Assembly (NCBI GenBank): GCA_020633415.1
Contig: JACKDQ010000007.1
Span: 185,026-249,025 of the forward strand
Direction of reading: 5' to 3'
DNA: 64,000 nt
Source: Deltaproteobacteria bacterium
Lineage (GTDB): Bacteria > Myxococcota_A > Polyangia > GCA-2747355
The notes beneath the pieces were generated by a model. It did no database searches. It was not told the DNA's origin and was given only the letters and a program-made list of their open reading frames with translations. Made by a program: the position numbers and the translations under genes. Shown here in pieces: positions 61,322-64,000 of this stretch. Position 1 is the first letter of the stretch, and the number at the start of each line of letters is the position of its first letter.

Positions 61322-62128
61322 CTATTCGCTGAGCAGCGATTGTAGCAGCTTGCCGTTGAGCAAGGTCGGCGGTGCGTGCTCGCCATAGAGGTTGGTGAAC
61401 AAGCGACTTAGGTCGTATTTCTTCACGAATCGCGATAGCGCCTGTAGATCCGTCGGCGAGATCTTCTGGACATCACCGAAGATGTCCTCCGCGCGAATGC
61501 TCTTGCCCAACCTGCTATCGATGCCTTCGACCTTGACGATCACGCTGCGTTGGTCGCGATCGATCGCTTTGATCATCAGCGTTTGATCGCCATTGTGGAC
61601 CTGCAGCGATAGGTCGAACTGATGCTGGGCGAAGTCGCTCTTGAAGCCAAAGCGGATTAGCCCACGCTGAGGATTGTCGACCAGTTCGATCTTGCAGGCG
61701 CCGGGGAGTTGGCTGAGCATCGCCAGGGTTTCGCTACGCAGCTGCTCGCCAGTTGTCTGCGCGAGCACACGATCGAGGAGGGGCACGCCGGTGGTCTTGA
61801 ACGGTTTGGACAGCGTTTCGGGCAATCGAGCGCCCAACACGAGATCGATCGCCTGACCGTCTTGTCCGCACTGCAGCACTAGCGCTTTTCCTTTCAGCGG
61901 CTGAGCGAGCAGGTGCGTGTTGCTGTTGCTTTGACCCGTGCGCGTCTTGACCCAAAGTCGGCCCATCGTCTGGCCGGCTGACTCGTGGCCACTCGAGGTG
62001 TTCACCCGGATGAACCGTTTCGCTGCCCCTTGGGGGGCGAGTGCCGTCTTCGCCAGCGCGCTTGTGCCGGCCGTGGCGATCAGCGCTACGACAAACAAGG
62101 ATAAATAGCTCGGCAGGGATCGGCTCAC
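61322..62128 (-). CDS. Secreted protein, unknown function
   Basis: The 268-residue protein has a Sec signal peptide (LFVVALIATAGTSALA) without a lipobox. The mature protein is mixed alpha/beta (LVLQCGQDGQAIDLVLGARL, QFDLSLQVHNGDQTLMIKAI). Start GTG 62128 follows AGGAGAG at good spacing. The family is not recognised. Its sole two Cys (CGQ, ACK) may pair. Confidence 0.68.
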   Translation of the reverse strand: MSRSLPSYLSLFVVALIATAGTSALAKTALAPQGAAKRFIRVNTSSGHESAGQTMGRLWVKTRTGQSNSNTHLLAQPLKGKALVLQCGQDGQAIDLVLGARLPETLSKPFKTTGVPLLDRVLAQTTGEQLRSETLAMLSQLPGACKIELVDNPQRGLIRFGFKSDFAQHQFDLSLQVHNGDQTLMIKAIDRDQRSVIVKVEGIDSRLGKSIRAEDIFGDVQKISPTDLQALSRFVKKYDLSRLFTNLYGEHAPPTLLNGKLLQSLLSE

Positions 62129-62313
62129 GTTGCTCTCCTAGCAACGACCCTGATATGCAACGGGCGATCCACCGGCGGTGCGAAAATTTGTGAAGTAATA
62201 ATCAGTCGTTGCGGTGTTGCTGGCTGACCGCTCGCGCCAGCTTGTCGTTTGAATATCGGTCGGTCAGTTTTACCGGCGCTCGACGCGCAAGAAGGTGGGC
62301 GTTGCCACTCGGT

Positions 62314-62703
62314 TCATTGAACGTCGATTTCAGTGCTGACCGGTAGGCTGCGATTGCCCGCGCCGTCGATAGCCGTTACGGCCAAGGTGTAGTGTCCGGC
62401 CGCCGAGGCTTGGGTCAGCAAGAAGAAGAATGGCGCAGCGGCTTGCGTCAGCGCATCGCTCGCCCCCTGCACGGGGGTTTCCGTCGTCAGCGATGCTGGG
62501 CCCGAGAATGCCAACGCCAGTTTCAGGCCGCCGAGACCGTCGGGATCGACGACGTTGACGGTTCCGTTGGCTTGTTGTCCACGGACGACCGGCGATGTCG
62601 TGATCTGCAGCGCGGATACCGAAGGTGCCACGCCCTCGCCGCCACAGGCGGTCCAGGCGGTAGCGACGCCGATCCATAGAACGAGACTGCGCACGAATTT
62701 CAT
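62314..62703 (-). CDS. Small lipoprotein with Ig-like fold
   Basis: The 129-residue lipoprotein has a lipobox (ATAWTAC, Cys20) and a beta-sandwich-like domain (LQITTSPVVRGQQANGTVNV, GHYTLAVTAIDGAGNRSLPV) typical of Ig-like or PKD-like extracellular modules. ATG 62703 follows GGAGGG. Function unknown. Confidence 0.7.
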   Translation of the reverse strand: MKFVRSLVLWIGVATAWTACGGEGVAPSVSALQITTSPVVRGQQANGTVNVVDPDGLGGLKLALAFSGPASLTTETPVQGASDALTQAAAPFFFLLTQASAAGHYTLAVTAIDGAGNRSLPVSTEIDVQ

Positions 62704-63067
62704 TTAAGCCCTCCAATCCACCGTCGCCGTGGCGACGTCTGAAGCGGCAGTTGCACGATTGCCGCCTCGATTGCGATTTGCCGCATGCATCTACGCCATG
62801 CACTCGCTCAATAGCTGCACGGCCTGCACGGCCTGCACGGCTCCCACGGTCTGCACGATACATGCCTGGTCGAACGACGCAGGTGGCTGAGTGATTCTCC
62901 GCCATTGCGCGACGGTCGTCGCGAGGCGTGCCGATATCGCACAGCCCATGGTGCGCGGTAGCAACACAGCAATCTGTGTCCGACTGCGCGTCGTTGGGCC
63001 GCATGGCGATCGCGCCCGCCCAGGGTACGTTGTTGGGGCAAAGTCTTGTTGTTGGACGTTGCTGCCC
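62704..63067. other. Intergenic region with short tandem repeat
   Basis: About 365 bp between divergent genes, holding both promoters. It includes the CTGCACGGC tandem repeat at 62815-62841. No coding feature stands out. Confidence 0.45.
62815..62841. repeat. Tandem repeat CTGCACGGC x3
   Basis: Three perfect copies of the 9-mer CTGCACGGC, followed by degenerate copies (TCCCACGGTCTGCACG). It lies about 110 bp upstream of the lipoprotein gene at 62703. Confidence 0.7.
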
Positions 63068-64000
63068 ATGCTACCGATCCTCGCGATGATCGAACTCTTT
63101 GCAAACGAACGCGTTGTACGCGCCGTGCAGTCGCTGCGAACTTTTGTCGAAAAAGAACTGATCCCGCTCGAGCGCGCGTTGACCCATACGCCGTTCGTCG
63201 AGCTGGTGCCCGAGCTACAGGAAAAGCGCAGAAAGGCCCAGCAGACCGGTCTTTGGGCCCCGCAAATGCCCGAGGCCCTCGGCGGTGCGGGCCTTTCACT
63301 TATGGAATTCGCTTTTGTCAGCGAAGAGCTCGGGCGCACGCCGATCGGCCATTACGTTTTCAACTGCCAAGCTCCCGACTCGGGCAACATGGAGTTGTTG
63401 CTCGAGCATGGCAGCGACGAGCAGCGTGAGCGGTTTCTCAAGCCGCTGGTGCGCGGCGAGATTCGCAGCTGCTTCACGATGACCGAGCCCGAGTTTGCCG
63501 GGTCCAATCCGATCCACATGGGGACGACTGCCCGCGTGGAAGGCGACGAGTTTGTGATCAACGGTCACAAATGGTTCGCCACCGCTGCCGATGGCGCGGC
63601 GTTTGCGGTCTGCATGGCGGTGACCGACGCAGATGCCACCAATCCCTATGGCCGGGCGAGCATGATCATCGTGCCCACCAGCACGCCGGGCTTCGAGCTG
63701 ATCAGCAACATCTCGGTGATGGGCCATCGTGGTAGCGACTACGCCAGCCACGGTGAAGTGATGTATCAAAACTGCCGCGTTCCGCTGGCAAACCTGCTCG
63801 GCCGGCGGCAAATGGGGTTCGCGATGGCCCAGGAGCGCCTTGGGCCCGGTCGTATTCACCATTGCATGCGCTGGATCGGTATCTGCGAACGAGCCTTCGC
63901 GTTGATGTGCAAGCGCGCCGTCGAACGCGAACTCGCTCCTGGTAAGCCGCTAGCGACGCGCCAGATCGTGCAGCAGTGGATCGCCGAGAGTCGCGCGGAG
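63068..64000 (+). CDS. Acyl-CoA dehydrogenase, N-terminal part (cut by window end)
   Basis: The visible 311 residues are the N-terminal helical and beta domains of an acyl-CoA dehydrogenase: LVPELQEKRRKAQQTGLWAP, GGAGLSLMEFAFVSEELGRT, FTMTEPEFAGSNPIHMGTTA, VINGHKWFATAADGAAFAVC, then LGRRQMGFAMAQERLGPGRI at the start of the C-terminal domain. It oxidises a fatty acyl-CoA with FAD. The start is ATG 63068 or 63086; neither has a strong ribosome site. The catalytic Glu region lies outside the window. Confidence 0.92.
   Translation, partial: MLPILAMIELFANERVVRAVQSLRTFVEKELIPLERALTHTPFVELVPELQEKRRKAQQTGLWAPQMPEALGGAGLSLMEFAFVSEELGRTPIGHYVFNCQAPDSGNMELLLEHGSDEQRERFLKPLVRGEIRSCFTMTEPEFAGSNPIHMGTTARVEGDEFVINGHKWFATAADGAAFAVCMAVTDADATNPYGRASMIIVPTSTPGFELISNISVMGHRGSDYASHGEVMYQNCRVPLANLLGRRQMGFAMAQERLGPGRIHHCMRWIGICERAFALMCKRAVERELAPGKPLATRQIVQQWIAESRAE

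Overview
The window is GC-rich chromosomal DNA whose gene style points to a deltaproteobacterial or Myxococcota-like bacterium. Many genes encode Sec lipoproteins in which the lipobox Cys is followed by a low-complexity Asp/Ala linker and often a Cys-rich domain. There is also a serpin, a tmRNA and a complete nitrous oxide reductase operon. The lineage is inferred from gene style only.

Left part (1-14.2 kb). The start of ahcY (S-adenosylhomocysteinase) lies just downstream of an ArsR-methyltransferase fusion regulator of SahR type. Next come a lipoprotein gene and a divergent Rrf2-family regulator. Three copies of a 20-bp dyad (AATGG-N10-CCATT) link the regulator, the lipoprotein gene and the nos operon. 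The operon encodes a lipoprotein cytochrome c and then nosZ, nosR, nosD, nosF, nosY and nosL, mostly with ATGA or GTGA overlaps. Together these reduce N2O to N2: NosZ is the catalyst, NosR the membrane electron donor, NosDFY the CuZ maturation ABC system and NosL the copper chaperone. A Cys-rich lipoprotein and a secreted protein with a helix-hairpin-helix tail follow.

Island (14.2 to about 26.1 kb). A tyrosine integrase abuts the 3' end of ssrA, the classical island target. The island carries an excisionase-like protein, a winged-helix protein, a family A DNA polymerase with its exonuclease domain and a coupled partner gene, several unknown proteins, a DUF2971 protein, a chain of overlapping small membrane ORFs, and a toxin-antitoxin pair (Xre-ImmA/IrrE plus DUF4411 PIN-like). 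It ends near a decayed IS3-family transposase tail. No second copy of the ssrA 3' end was found.

Middle part (26-48 kb). Secreted and lipoprotein genes dominate: a metzincin-like protease, a serpin, Asp-rich lipoproteins, a DUF1566 protein, Cys-rich proteins, a protein-glutaminase-like lipoprotein and a beta-helix lipoprotein. They are interspersed with a SAM methyltransferase, a membrane histidine kinase divergent from an ECF sigma factor operon, a voltage-gated K+ channel and an Acr3 arsenite exporter.

Right part (48-64 kb). A 982-residue fusion joins NfnA/SudB-like and NfnB/SudA/GltA-like flavoproteins to zinc ribbons and a rubrerythrin-like diiron domain. It is followed by a glutathione S-transferase, a radical SAM protein, more lipoproteins of unknown function and the 5' part of an acyl-CoA dehydrogenase gene cut by the window end.
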